The position numbers were made by a program, and so were the translations under genes. From NCBI GenBank assembly GCA_964551985.1, contig CAZKFG010000006.1, positions 1-49,830 on the forward strand: 49,830 bases of DNA, written 5' to 3'. Every line of letters begins with the position of its first letter. Position 1 is the first letter of the stretch. The DNA is from CAZKFG01 sp964551985. GTDB taxonomy: Bacteria > Bacillota > Negativicutes > Acidaminococcales > JAISLQ01. Shown here in pieces: positions 8,308 to 15,558 of this stretch. The notes beneath the pieces are model-generated. The model was given only the letters and a program-made list of their open reading frames with translations. It had not been told where the DNA came from and did not search any database.

Positions 8308-9027
8308 TTGAAAAAGTTGTTAGTGTGTTTTCTTCTGATGTTGTTTGTTTTCCCCTTTAGTGTAATTGCTGGCAAAAAAGAAAGTGCTTTGCGAGTGGCA
8401 GTGCTCAACAAAGATGCATCTTTAGTGCAAAAAGCGATAGATGATGGTGCGAATATAAACTATGTTCAAGATGACTATACAGATAATGCGCTGGGTCTTA
8501 GTGTTTCTGCAGGTCAAATGCAGTTGGTTGAAGTGTTGCTTAAAAATGGTGCTAATCCTAATATACATATCGATGGCAATGGGGTTGTCAATTCTACTGC
8601 GCTTTTAAAGGCTATCGCCGCTCAAAATTTACCTATAGTCAAAGCGCTTATTGCCGGTGGTGCGAATGTCAATTTGCCTTCACACTTTTATTACAAGCCA
8701 AACGAACAGATGACAAGTCCTTTAATGATGGCGATTGCTGCACCGTACACAAAAGATTCTATGGCGATTTTCGATTTACTTTTGCAAAGTGGCGCTAATG
8801 TTAATTTTGTCAACTCTAAAGGTGAAACTGCGCTTATGATTGCTTCTAATGGTAATTATTCTATATATCATAAGCAAGGTGTTTATTATATGGCTGAAAA
8901 GCTTCTTTTAAAGGGTGCTGATAAATCCATTCGCAACAAAGAGGGTAGGAGTGCCCAAGATATTGCTGCTGAATCAAATTTCAGTCAAATGGTTGATTTG
9001 TTTAGACAAAAAAGATTTAATAAATAA
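8308..9027 (+). CDS. Exported ankyrin-repeat protein
   Basis: A 239-residue protein with a clear Sec signal peptide (MKKLLVCFLLMLFVFPFSVIAG, cleavage near residue 22) followed by about five ankyrin repeats. Repeat marks such as AIDDGANINYV, VLLKNGANPNI, ALIAGGANVNL, LLLQSGANVNF and LLLKGADKSIRNKEG recur about every 33-45 residues. It would be a periplasmic or surface protein that binds another protein; no enzyme motif is seen. TTG start at 8308 with a strong AAAGGAGG seven bases upstream. It has its own promoter-like sequence in the 48-bp gap after larE. The partner is unknown; the following region is non-coding and convergent with a diguanylate cyclase gene. Confidence 0.85.
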   Translation: MKKLLVCFLLMLFVFPFSVIAGKKESALRVAVLNKDASLVQKAIDDGANINYVQDDYTDNALGLSVSAGQMQLVEVLLKNGANPNIHIDGNGVVNSTALLKAIAAQNLPIVKALIAGGANVNLPSHFYYKPNEQMTSPLMMAIAAPYTKDSMAIFDLLLQSGANVNFVNSKGETALMIASNGNYSIYHKQGVYYMAEKLLLKGADKSIRNKEGRSAQDIAAESNFSQMVDLFRQKRFNK

Positions 9028-9117
9028 ATTATTCTTAAAGAATAAATAGCTTGCAAAACAATTCGAAATGTGTTAAAATAAAATAGAGTAATTGTGTTTT
9101 AATAAAAATATTAAGGA

Positions 9118-9174
9118 CAATTAAGTTGATTACTTAATCGGTTTAAATAATTACTTAATTGTTTTTAATTTTTT
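9118..9174 (+). terminator. Terminator-like hairpin with an alternative fold
   Basis: CAATTAAGT (9118-9126) can pair with ACTTAATTG (9153-9161), which is followed by a T-rich run to 9174. The same left arm can instead pair with ACTTAAT at 9132-9138, giving a mutually exclusive hairpin. A promoter-like 16-mer lies at 9069-9084, so a short transcript is possible but unproven. Confidence 0.4.
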
Positions 9175-9274
9175 GTAGTTTTCCACAGGGGGTGTTTCTA
9201 TTTTATGATTAGAAGTTAGAATTTGTTTTATTTGTACGAAAAAAGCAATAAACTACAGAAAAACCGTACAAAAA

Positions 9275-9300
9275 ATACACAAAACAGTGATTTTGTGTAT
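9275..9300. repeat. Perfect inverted repeat, 10-bp arms
   Basis: ATACACAAAA (9275-9284) and TTTTGTGTAT (9291-9300) are exact reverse complements round a 6-nt loop. No T-run follows, so it is more likely a protein-binding or structural site of the putative origin than a terminator. Confidence 0.75.
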
Positions 9301-9467
9301 AGTAAAATTAAGGCAATATGATAGTATTGGTGCAAACTGAAAAGTAAGTAATGACAATGGTTAAAAGGTACTTTAAAAAGTAATGGGTAAGTAATAGAAA
9401 AGTATTATGATATCTACCCACTTGCAAAATAGCCAGACATATATAAACACTAAACTAAACAAAACAG

Positions 9468-9506
9468 TAGTAGTATACCTGTGGAAACTGTGGATAATGT
9501 GGATAA
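9468..9506. promoter_or_regulatory. Three tandem DnaA boxes flanked by DnaA-trio-like triplets
   Basis: TGTGGAAAC (9480-9488), TGTGGATAA (9489-9497) and TGTGGATAA (9498-9506) abut with no spacer; the last two are exact reverse complements of the consensus TTATCCACA. To the left come ACC and then TAG TAG TAT (9468-9476), and beyond that an AT-rich tract (about 9435-9467). In Bacillus subtilis the basal unwinding system has this order: boxes, a short GC-rich spacer, TAG-like trios, AT-rich DNA. Confidence 0.7.
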
Positions 9507-9543
9507 CTTTTTTGTCTAAAGTTTTAAAAAGTAGTTTATTACT

Positions 9544-11805
9544 TTATTCTGTTTTTTTGTATTCTGTAACATCGATGCAATTTATTAGACAGGCTTTTTT
9601 GTTTCCGCTCCAATTTATCCAAAAGGCATCTGTGCGGACAAAGATGTTATATTTTTTGTTGTATATATCTGTTGTGTACTGGGATTTTTCTTCTGACAGA
9701 TTTACCATTGGGCAATCTGAGCAAGGTTTATCAAAATCTCTAAAGGCGTTATAACACTTGCTACCGATAGCAGATTTACCAGTCAATTGTACTACTTTTT
9801 TATTTTCAAAGATTACGTTGTAGTTTTCGTAATCTATAACGTAAGACATGCTGTTCATTGTATTCATGATAGCTTCAATGAACTTTAGGCGTTCTAGTTC
9901 TTGCTCTGTTGTTCGTTGTTTTAGTAAGAATGTTGCAAGTATTTGACAGATTGTGCAGATTTCGTCAATTTCTTCTTTTGTGGGTACTCGTTCGTTGATA
10001 CAGTCATCAAAACCGATAAAGCCTACTGATTTTTTCTCTTTCATGATGCCAAACAAGAACATTGATTTAATGTCTTGCGGTTCTAGTATTTCGCGAGCTT
10101 TGCAAGAGGCGTATTTTAAAGACGGCAGAATGTACATACCTGTTTCGTTGAAAGAAGCAATTACTTCTTCTAGGAGTTCTATAGGAAGGCTTTGCAGACT
10201 GTCGCTTTGTGGCGTTACTGAATCTATGCACCATTCAAAAGTATTTGAAGTAGAGCTGCCATCAGAGCTTGTTTCAAAAATATAGCCTCTGGAAAAACCA
10301 AAATGTTCTGTAAGCAATCTTAGCACTGATTGTACTGATTTTTCAGGTTTTTCTGCGCTGTACAAAAGTTTAAAGATGTATTCAACGCGGTTTGCTTGAA
10401 AGTTTTTTTGGATATAACCTTGGTTGTCGATTTCTGTTCGGTGTGATTTATAGACATTTACAATTTTACCATCGAAAAAAGCGTATTGGTTTTTGCCGAT
10501 AGCTTTAGCTTTATATAGCGCTGTATCAGCGGCTCTGTATAGTTCATCAAATTCTAGACCGTGCTCTGGGCACAAAGCGATACCTATACTAGATGAGATG
10601 GTGACAGAGATAGTGCCTTCTTTGTAGGTTCTGCAAAATAGTTTGCAAATATCTTGTGCTTTGCTTTTTATAACGTCGATTGATTTGTAGTTTCTTATAA
10701 AGACAAAAAATTCATCGCCGCCAATTCTGCCGACAATATCGTCGTTGCGAAACAAAGGTTTAAGTGCATTTGCTAGCTCTGTTAGTACGATATCGCCATA
10801 TAGATGTCCTAATCTATCATTTATGTTTTTAAAGTTATCTATGTCTATGATAAATAAGGCATATTTATCTTTGCTAGATTGGCGTTGTTTTAATTTTTCT
10901 TTGATTAAAAATTCGGTTGTTGATTTGTTGTAAAGATCTGTTAGTTGGTCTTTGTTTGCTTTTTTTGTTAGTTCTTCTAGTTTCAAGTGCTGTTCTGTGA
11001 TATTGGTCATTTTACCAACGGCACGAACAGGTACGCCATTTTCGTCGTGTATGACATTATAATGGTACAAATACCATACATCAGTGCCATCAGCGGCGAT
11101 AAAGTGTAATTCTTCTTCGAATACTTCGTCGGTGAATTTATTTTTAAATCTTTCTAGATAATAAGGCATGCTCTCTGGTGTTATGATGCCTTTGTCAAAT
11201 AAAGATTCAGGATAGTTTGTGACTATTTCAGTTACACCCATTCTATCGGCAAAGTTCTTTGAGTAGCGAATTGTTTTGTTTGCTATATCGCAATCGAAAA
11301 AACCGTCATCAGTGAGTGAGGAAATAAGATTGTTAAAATTGTGCTCTTTTTCATATTGCTCGGCAAGTATGATGTACTCTGTTATGTCTATAATAACAAT
11401 AGATAATAAGGTTCTGCCAGTATCATCACAAAAAATACGCCCATGAAAATGTGCCCAAATGTATTCTTTGGTCTTGTGGGCAAGCTTGGCTTTTAAGCTA
11501 AATGTACCCTCTTTTTTTAGCTGTTCTAGCGCTAAACTAGCGGCTTCTTTAGATTGGTCGGGGTGGATAGTGTCAATTCCTATGTTGTGAAATTTAGCTA
11601 TATGCTCTTCTTTGCTATAACCTACAATGTCATAATATGTTTGGTTAGCAAATAACAGTGTAAAATCTTCGTTTATTTCTGTTATAACGACCCCGCCAAG
11701 TGTTATAATAGGCATGGTTTCATATTTATTGCGGAAAAAGTTTTCTTTGTTTTTTTGGTCTAAAAGTTCGTTTTTCAAAGTATCGTCCGTCCTTTTCTTT
11801 ACCAC
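9544..11805 (-). CDS. PAS-PAS-GGDEF-GAF-PAS diguanylate cyclase
   Basis: A 753-residue soluble sensor. Two PAS domains (about 25-145 and 150-275) precede a GGDEF domain (about 285-445) with an intact GGDEF at 362-366 and an RxxD inhibitory site (RNDD) five residues ahead, so it should make cyclic di-GMP from two GTP and be product-inhibited. A GAF-like domain (about 480-640) and a last PAS-like domain with a Cys-rich stretch (CYNAF...KPCSDCPM) follow; the latter could sense redox state. An output domain in the middle is unusual, as GGDEF normally ends the protein. No membrane segment is seen. The GTG start at 11805 has only a weak ribosome site, so the true start may lie slightly further in. 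It reads toward the putative origin. Confidence 0.88.
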   Translation of the reverse strand: MVKKRTDDTLKNELLDQKNKENFFRNKYETMPIITLGGVVITEINEDFTLLFANQTYYDIVGYSKEEHIAKFHNIGIDTIHPDQSKEAASLALEQLKKEGTFSLKAKLAHKTKEYIWAHFHGRIFCDDTGRTLLSIVIIDITEYIILAEQYEKEHNFNNLISSLTDDGFFDCDIANKTIRYSKNFADRMGVTEIVTNYPESLFDKGIITPESMPYYLERFKNKFTDEVFEEELHFIAADGTDVWYLYHYNVIHDENGVPVRAVGKMTNITEQHLKLEELTKKANKDQLTDLYNKSTTEFLIKEKLKQRQSSKDKYALFIIDIDNFKNINDRLGHLYGDIVLTELANALKPLFRNDDIVGRIGGDEFFVFIRNYKSIDVIKSKAQDICKLFCRTYKEGTISVTISSSIGIALCPEHGLEFDELYRAADTALYKAKAIGKNQYAFFDGKIVNVYKSHRTEIDNQGYIQKNFQANRVEYIFKLLYSAEKPEKSVQSVLRLLTEHFGFSRGYIFETSSDGSSTSNTFEWCIDSVTPQSDSLQSLPIELLEEVIASFNETGMYILPSLKYASCKAREILEPQDIKSMFLFGIMKEKKSVGFIGFDDCINERVPTKEEIDEICTICQILATFLLKQRTTEQELERLKFIEAIMNTMNSMSYVIDYENYNVIFENKKVVQLTGKSAIGSKCYNAFRDFDKPCSDCPMVNLSEEKSQYTTDIYNKKYNIFVRTDAFWINWSGNKKACLINCIDVTEYKKTE

Positions 11806-11867
11806 GATCTTTAAGGCTAGTTGTTACTTTGCTACTTTTAATGTTAATTCAATTAGTTTGATGTTTT

Positions 11868-12099
11868 CATGATTGTATCATAGTGGTTTTTCATTTACAA
11901 TAAAGATTTTAAAAGTTTTTTATTTATAAATATTTTTTTATACATAGTATTCTGTATAAAATATTTGGTCTCTAAAGGATAAATTCTGTTGCATAGTGAA
12001 TGCTTAAATACTATGTTTTACAAAGTTTAATTTTTCAGTAAAAGAGTAAATAATCTTGCGTGTCCATGATTGTACCATGTTTATTAATTATTTACAATA
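11868..12099. repeat. Two imperfect 35-bp direct repeats upstream of the cyclase gene
   Basis: The 379-bp gap 11806-12184 has no gene. It contains two 35-bp copies (11868-11902 and 12065-12099). Each begins CATGATTGTA-Y-CAT and ends ATTTACAATA, with the two ends 26 bp apart in both copies, while the middle differs (27 of 35 positions agree). ATTGTA at one end and TACAAT at the other make each copy partly palindromic. They lie upstream of the diguanylate cyclase on its strand and could be operators. The rest of the gap is AT-rich with no other clear feature. Confidence 0.6.
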
Positions 12100-12184
12100 T
12101 GTTTTAAATATGTTTTAAATATGTTTGACATTTTTTTTATAATGCAATCAAATTATTATAAAAAGCTGTTTAAAAATTAATCCA

Positions 12185-13228
12185 CTAAACTTTATCTATT
12201 GTACCGCCGCCAATAACAATGTCACCATCATAAAAAACTATCGCTTGACCTGGTGTGATAGCTTTTTGTGGCTGTTTGAAGGTTATCTGTGCTGTGTTTT
12301 TATCTGTCAAGATTATCGTAGATGGGCTTTGTTTGTGGGCATAGCGGATTTTACAATCAAAAAAAAGTTCTGTGTTCAAAGACGGTTGCCTTCCACTAAA
12401 TACGACGTCTTTGGCAGTGAGGGTGGTTTTGTAGAGATTCTCTTGCACCGAGACGAATATTTTATTTGTTTTATAGTCCATTTTAGTTATGTATAGCGGC
12501 TGAGAATATGCTATGCCAAGCCCGCGCCTTTGACCAATTGTGTGAAAGGCAACGCCCGAGTGCGTACCAAGCACTTGACCTGTCTGCTCTAGAATTATCT
12601 CGCCTTTTTTTTGCAGGCTAGGGTCTTTTTCTAAAAGGAATTTTTTATAGTCATTGTCCGGTATAAAGCAGATATCCTGACTGTCTTTTTTGTCGTGGAC
12701 CTCTAAATCTAGCTGTTTGGCTATAGAGCGCACTTGGCTTTTGTCAGTTATTTTGTTAAGCGGAAAAAGTAACTTTCGCAGCACGTTTTGACCGAGCCTG
12801 TAAAGGACATAAGACTGGTCTTTTGTTATATTGCTTGCTTTGGCGATATGATAATAGCCTTCATATTCTTTTATTTGGGCATAATGACCTGTGGCAATAA
12901 AGTCACAATTTAGCTCTTGTGCCATTGTTGTGAGCGTGGCAAATTTTAAAAGAGGGTTACAAAAAATACAAGGATTTGGCGTATTGCCTGCCTTGTACTG
13001 CTCGATAAATTGCCCGATTATCTGATCTTTGAATTGACTTGTCAAATCCATCGTGTGATGCTCTATGCCTAGCTTATCGGCAATGTTTTTAGCTTGAGCT
13101 ATGCTGCGTGGGTCAAGTGAGTGAAAGTTCATTGTCAGTGCGGTCACTTTGTGATTTTGTTCTAGTAAGCTTGCAGCAGCGACAGCGCTGTCTACTCCTC
13201 CAGATAGGGCGATTAATATATGATTCAT
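12185..13228 (-). CDS. mnmA: tRNA-specific 2-thiouridylase MnmA
   Basis: A 347-residue enzyme that puts sulfur on U34 of tRNA-Lys, -Glu and -Gln. It has the PP-loop ALSGGVDSAVAAA at 7-19, NPCIFCNPLLKF with the nucleophile-position Cys90, ATGHYAQ near 112, and KKDSQDICFIP with the second catalytic Cys187; the C-terminal IGQRRGLGI and the later beta-barrel are normal. The length is slightly short of the usual 355-375. ATG start with GAGGAAAA upstream. It would accept persulfide sulfur from a cysteine desulfurase, which is not in this window. A terminator of the preceding same-strand gene lies just upstream, so it probably has its own promoter. Confidence 0.95.
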   Translation of the reverse strand: MNHILIALSGGVDSAVAAASLLEQNHKVTALTMNFHSLDPRSIAQAKNIADKLGIEHHTMDLTSQFKDQIIGQFIEQYKAGNTPNPCIFCNPLLKFATLTTMAQELNCDFIATGHYAQIKEYEGYYHIAKASNITKDQSYVLYRLGQNVLRKLLFPLNKITDKSQVRSIAKQLDLEVHDKKDSQDICFIPDNDYKKFLLEKDPSLQKKGEIILEQTGQVLGTHSGVAFHTIGQRRGLGIAYSQPLYITKMDYKTNKIFVSVQENLYKTTLTAKDVVFSGRQPSLNTELFFDCKIRYAHKQSPSTIILTDKNTAQITFKQPQKAITPGQAIVFYDGDIVIGGGTIDKV

Positions 13229-13242
13229 GCGTTTTCCTCCTC

Positions 13243-13269
13243 AAAAAAACTCCAACCGTCAGATTGGAG
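13243..13269 (-). terminator. Terminator of the small exported-protein gene
   Basis: On the minus strand CTCCAA and TTGGAG (plus-strand 13250-13255 and 13264-13269) form a stem followed by seven T residues. It lies directly after the stop of the 13271-13648 gene and before mnmA. Confidence 0.8.
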
Positions 13270-13270
13270 C

Positions 13271-13648
13271 TCAGACTGTAAGTATAATAATTGTTTTTAG
13301 TATGTCTATATAAGATGCTGGTTTAAGTTCGATTGTAAGCTTTTGCCCAGTGCTGCCAAGTTGTTGCAAATCTAAATTAACATTGTTTGACAGTAGTTTT
13401 TGGTTAGAACCGATAAACAGTATCAGCTCATCTATTTGCCTATCTGGGTTTTGAGCGATAAGATAGTCTTGTTGGACTGTAAGAAGCTCTTTTGTCGAAC
13501 CTGTCAACATTGTCAAAGTGTCATCTTTATCTACAGGAATACTGTAAGTAATGCTTGTCTGGTCGTTTGTTATACAAATGGTTTTTTTCAGCGGTATGTT
13601 AAAACATATCACAAAAATTATAAAAATGAGCAATAGTTTTACTTTCAT
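13271..13648 (-). CDS. Small exported or membrane-anchored hypothetical protein
   Basis: 125 residues, not recognised. An N-terminal hydrophobic stretch (KLLLIFIIFVICFNIPL) looks like a signal peptide or anchor; the body is beta-rich, with ITYSIPVDKDDTLTMLTGS and a terminal hydrophobic segment (IDILKTIIILTV) that might be a second membrane anchor. The middle of the protein resembles no enzyme I know. ATG start at 13648 with a weak ribosome site. It has its own terminator, and lies between mnmA and a ferredoxin gene on the same strand. Coding is supported by length, signal peptide and terminator position, not by homology. Confidence 0.6.
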   Translation of the reverse strand: MKVKLLLIFIIFVICFNIPLKKTICITNDQTSITYSIPVDKDDTLTMLTGSTKELLTVQQDYLIAQNPDRQIDELILFIGSNQKLLSNNVNLDLQQLGSTGQKLTIELKPASYIDILKTIIILTV

Positions 13649-13734
13649 ATCATTATGCTTTTGAGCTAACTCACTTTCTTTTTTGTATAGTATAACATAA
13701 TTTTTTCAAATATATAAATAAATACTTAAAAATA

Positions 13735-13920
13735 CTATTTTACGCAGATTGCAAAACTAGGGCAACTCATTTCGCACATTTTGCATTTGGTGCATAAATC
13801 AGGATTGACAACTTGTATTTTGCCTTGAATTAACACAAAATTCTTTTGTGGACAAAACTCTATACACAACTCACAACCAGAGCAGTTTGTACAGCGTTCT
13901 CTTATTATTTCAATTGTCAC
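13735..13920 (-). CDS. Small 2[4Fe-4S] ferredoxin-type protein
   Basis: 61 residues. Two cluster motifs are clear: CSGCELCIEFCP (Cys13, 16, 19, 23) and CTKCKMCEMSCP near 43-54. An extra Cys10 (CTNC) sits three residues before the first motif. The length and arrangement match bacterial ferredoxins and the short electron-transfer subunits of 2-oxoacid oxidoreductases (KorD/PorD-like). No oxidoreductase subunits adjoin it, so its partner is unknown. GTG start at 13920 with AAGGGGGC upstream. It serves low-potential electron transfer in the cytoplasm of an anaerobe. Confidence 0.85.
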   Translation of the reverse strand: MTIEIIRERCTNCSGCELCIEFCPQKNFVLIQGKIQVVNPDLCTKCKMCEMSCPSFAICVK

Positions 13921-14014
13921 ATTTTTGCCCCCTTAATCTACCTGTTAGTTTATAGTATATATCAAAAAATGTTTTACTACAACATTTTTTGCAATGTTTT
14001 GTACAACAAAATAA

Positions 14015-14043
14015 AAAAGTATACAGAAATTTGTACACTTTTT
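14015..14043. repeat. Hairpin related to the metQ terminator
   Basis: AAAAGTATACA (14015-14025) and TGTACACTTTTT (14032-14043) form an imperfect stem nearly the same as the one at 14178-14208. The non-coding gap 13921-14215 therefore holds two copies of one hairpin. It may be a terminator duplicate or a short palindromic repeat family. Confidence 0.5.
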
Positions 14044-14177
14044 AGTGTGTTGATGTGCTAAATATACATACTGGTGTTTTTTATTTTTAAAAAATACGTA
14101 GAGAAAAACTGCACTTCATGGAAATGATACAGAAAAATACTGTTTTTAGTATTCACTTAAATTGGTTTTTTCCAAAC

Positions 14178-14208
14178 AAAAAAAGTATACACTTTAGTGT
14201 ACACTTTT
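14178..14208 (-). terminator. Terminator of metNIQ
   Basis: AAAAGTATACACT (14181-14193) pairs with AGTGTACACTTTT (14196-14208) with one mismatch and a two-base loop. On the minus strand a T-run follows (plus-strand A-run from 14178). It lies a few bases beyond the metQ stop codon. Confidence 0.75.
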
Positions 14209-14215
14209 CGTTCCA

Positions 14216-14902
14216 TCAGTCTGGCAAGATTAAATTTGGAAAATTAGTTTTGACATATTCTTTTGTTTGCTCGCTTTTGTAGGCTTTGAGAAAATTTGTT
14301 ACTTTAGGGTCTGATTGATTTTGTTTGTTTGTCACTATAAGTTGGGTGAAAGCGGATAAAGTGTCTTCTTTTGCCAGAGCTTTATCTGGGCTAAAATTGT
14401 TTTTTGTAGCGTATTCTAGTGGCAAAAGTATTATATCAGCAGTTTGTGGCAATGGTTTGTTTAAATCTATTTGCAAAATGCTGGCATTGGTAAGTCCTTT
14501 TTTTTGCAGTAGATTTGTTGCCCTGAGTTTTCCAATATCGTCGTTTGGTATAAGCGCGAGCGGTTTTTTGGGTAGTTCTTCTAGCTTTTGATATTTGCTT
14601 GAATATATGCCCATCGGGCTTATATAGCTTTTGGCAATAGCTACAAGTTCATCGTCTGAGTTATTTTGCTCTAGGTAGATTTTATTTTGAAAAAGATTGA
14701 GCTGGATTTTATTTTCTTTTAATGCGATATTGAGTTTGTTGTAGTCTTTAAAAACTATTATATCAAGCGGCATTTGGGTTTTGTCGATAAATTCTACTAT
14801 TTGCTTTTGAGGACCTTCTGGCACGCCGACTTTTAACTTTGCATCGTTATTGGCACAAGCGCTTGTAAGTAGCAAGATGATGAGCAAAATAAGCTTTTTC
14901 AT
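14216..14902 (-). CDS. metQ: Methionine ABC transporter substrate-binding lipoprotein MetQ
   Basis: A 228-residue lipoprotein of the NlpA/MetQ family, a little shorter than the usual 260-270. A signal peptide ends in the lipobox LTSAC with the lipidated Cys16. Family signs are LKVGVPEGPQKQIVEF, the segment NIALKENKIQLNLFQNKIYLEQNN, LALIPNDDIGKLRATNLLQKKGL and the final block PKVTNFLKAYKSEQTKEYV. It captures methionine outside the inner membrane and hands it to MetI. Its start overlaps the metI stop by four bases. Expression is set by the SAM riboswitch ahead of metN. Confidence 0.92.
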   Translation of the reverse strand: MKKLILLIILLLTSACANNDAKLKVGVPEGPQKQIVEFIDKTQMPLDIIVFKDYNKLNIALKENKIQLNLFQNKIYLEQNNSDDELVAIAKSYISPMGIYSSKYQKLEELPKKPLALIPNDDIGKLRATNLLQKKGLTNASILQIDLNKPLPQTADIILLPLEYATKNNFSPDKALAKEDTLSAFTQLIVTNKQNQSDPKVTNFLKAYKSEQTKEYVKTNFPNLILPD

Positions 14903-15558
14903 AGTTTGCTTTTGTCTGCTCTTTTGGCAAGGGTATCGCCGACAGATTGCACTAGTTGAACAATTACTATCAAGATTATTACTGTTGCAATCATAACATC
15001 AGTTTGAAACCTTTGATAACCGTAGCGGATAGCAAGGTCCCCGAGTCCGCCGCCACCTAAAACGCCTGCCATTGCCGAGTAGCCGATTAAACTTACAACT
15101 GTGAGTGTAAGACCTAATATTATGCCAGATAATGCTTCAGGAAGTAGTACTTTGTAGATTATTTGTAGTGGAGTAGAGCCCATAGCGATAGCAGCTTCGA
15201 TGACGCCGTGAGGGACTTCTTTTAGTGATGATTCGACAATCCTTGCAACAAAAGGGATAGCGCTTATTGTAAGTGGTACGATAGCTGCTGATGTGCCGAT
15301 AGATGTTCCTGCAAGTATTCTTGTAAGTGGTATGATTGCCACCATTAGTATGATAAAAGGTGTGGAGCGAAGGGCGTTTATCACAGCGCCAAGAGAACGG
15401 TTTAATGCTAGGTTTTGCTTTATGTGTCCGCTGTCTGTGATTGTCAACAGTACGCCAAGTGGTATGCCAAAGGCAAAGGCGATTAGTGATGATACCGAAA
15501 CCATGTAAAAGGTTTCAATGCACGATTGGATTAATAGTTCAATTATCTGCTCTGACAT
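14899..15558 (-). CDS. metI: Methionine ABC transporter permease MetI
   Basis: 219 residues with five membrane helices. The EAA loop that contacts the ATPase is visible (PHGVIEAAIAMGSTPLQIIYKVLLPEAL, around residues 135-160), as is the family segment IVPLTISAIPFVARIVESSLKEVP. It forms the homodimeric channel of the methionine importer. It overlaps metN by 20 bp and metQ by 4 bp, showing translational coupling. ATG start at 15558. Confidence 0.94.
   Translation of the reverse strand: MSEQIIELLIQSCIETFYMVSVSSLIAFAFGIPLGVLLTITDSGHIKQNLALNRSLGAVINALRSTPFIILMVAIIPLTRILAGTSIGTSAAIVPLTISAIPFVARIVESSLKEVPHGVIEAAIAMGSTPLQIIYKVLLPEALSGIILGLTLTVVSLIGYSAMAGVLGGGGLGDLAIRYGYQRFQTDVMIATVIILIVIVQLVQSVGDTLAKRADKSKL

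Larger units (their letters stand above)
9028..9543. other. AT-rich non-coding gap with DnaA-box cluster: candidate replication origin
   Basis: 516 bp between the 3' ends of two convergent genes, so it is not simply a promoter region. From left to right it holds a promoter-like 16-mer (9069-9084), a set of ACTTAAT palindromes (9118-9161), one inverted DnaA-like box TTTTCCACA (9179-9187), a perfect 10-bp-arm palindrome (9275-9300), two copies of GTAAGTAAT (9344-9352 and 9387-9395), an AT-rich stretch, TAG-TAG-TAT (9468-9476) and three abutting DnaA-box-like nonamers (9480-9506). I find no credible protein gene. Against a chromosomal oriC: no dnaA, dnaN or rpmH nearby and flanking genes point inward. 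Confidence 0.55.

Noticed and set aside
9468..9506. DnaA boxes as a promoter operator
   Set aside because: Both flanking genes end, not begin, at this gap, so there is no downstream gene for an operator to control.
9407..9754. 115-residue plus-strand open frame across the DnaA-box region and the 3' end of the cyclase gene
   Set aside because: No ribosome site, low-complexity hydrophobic product, and it overlaps the well-supported minus-strand GGDEF gene.
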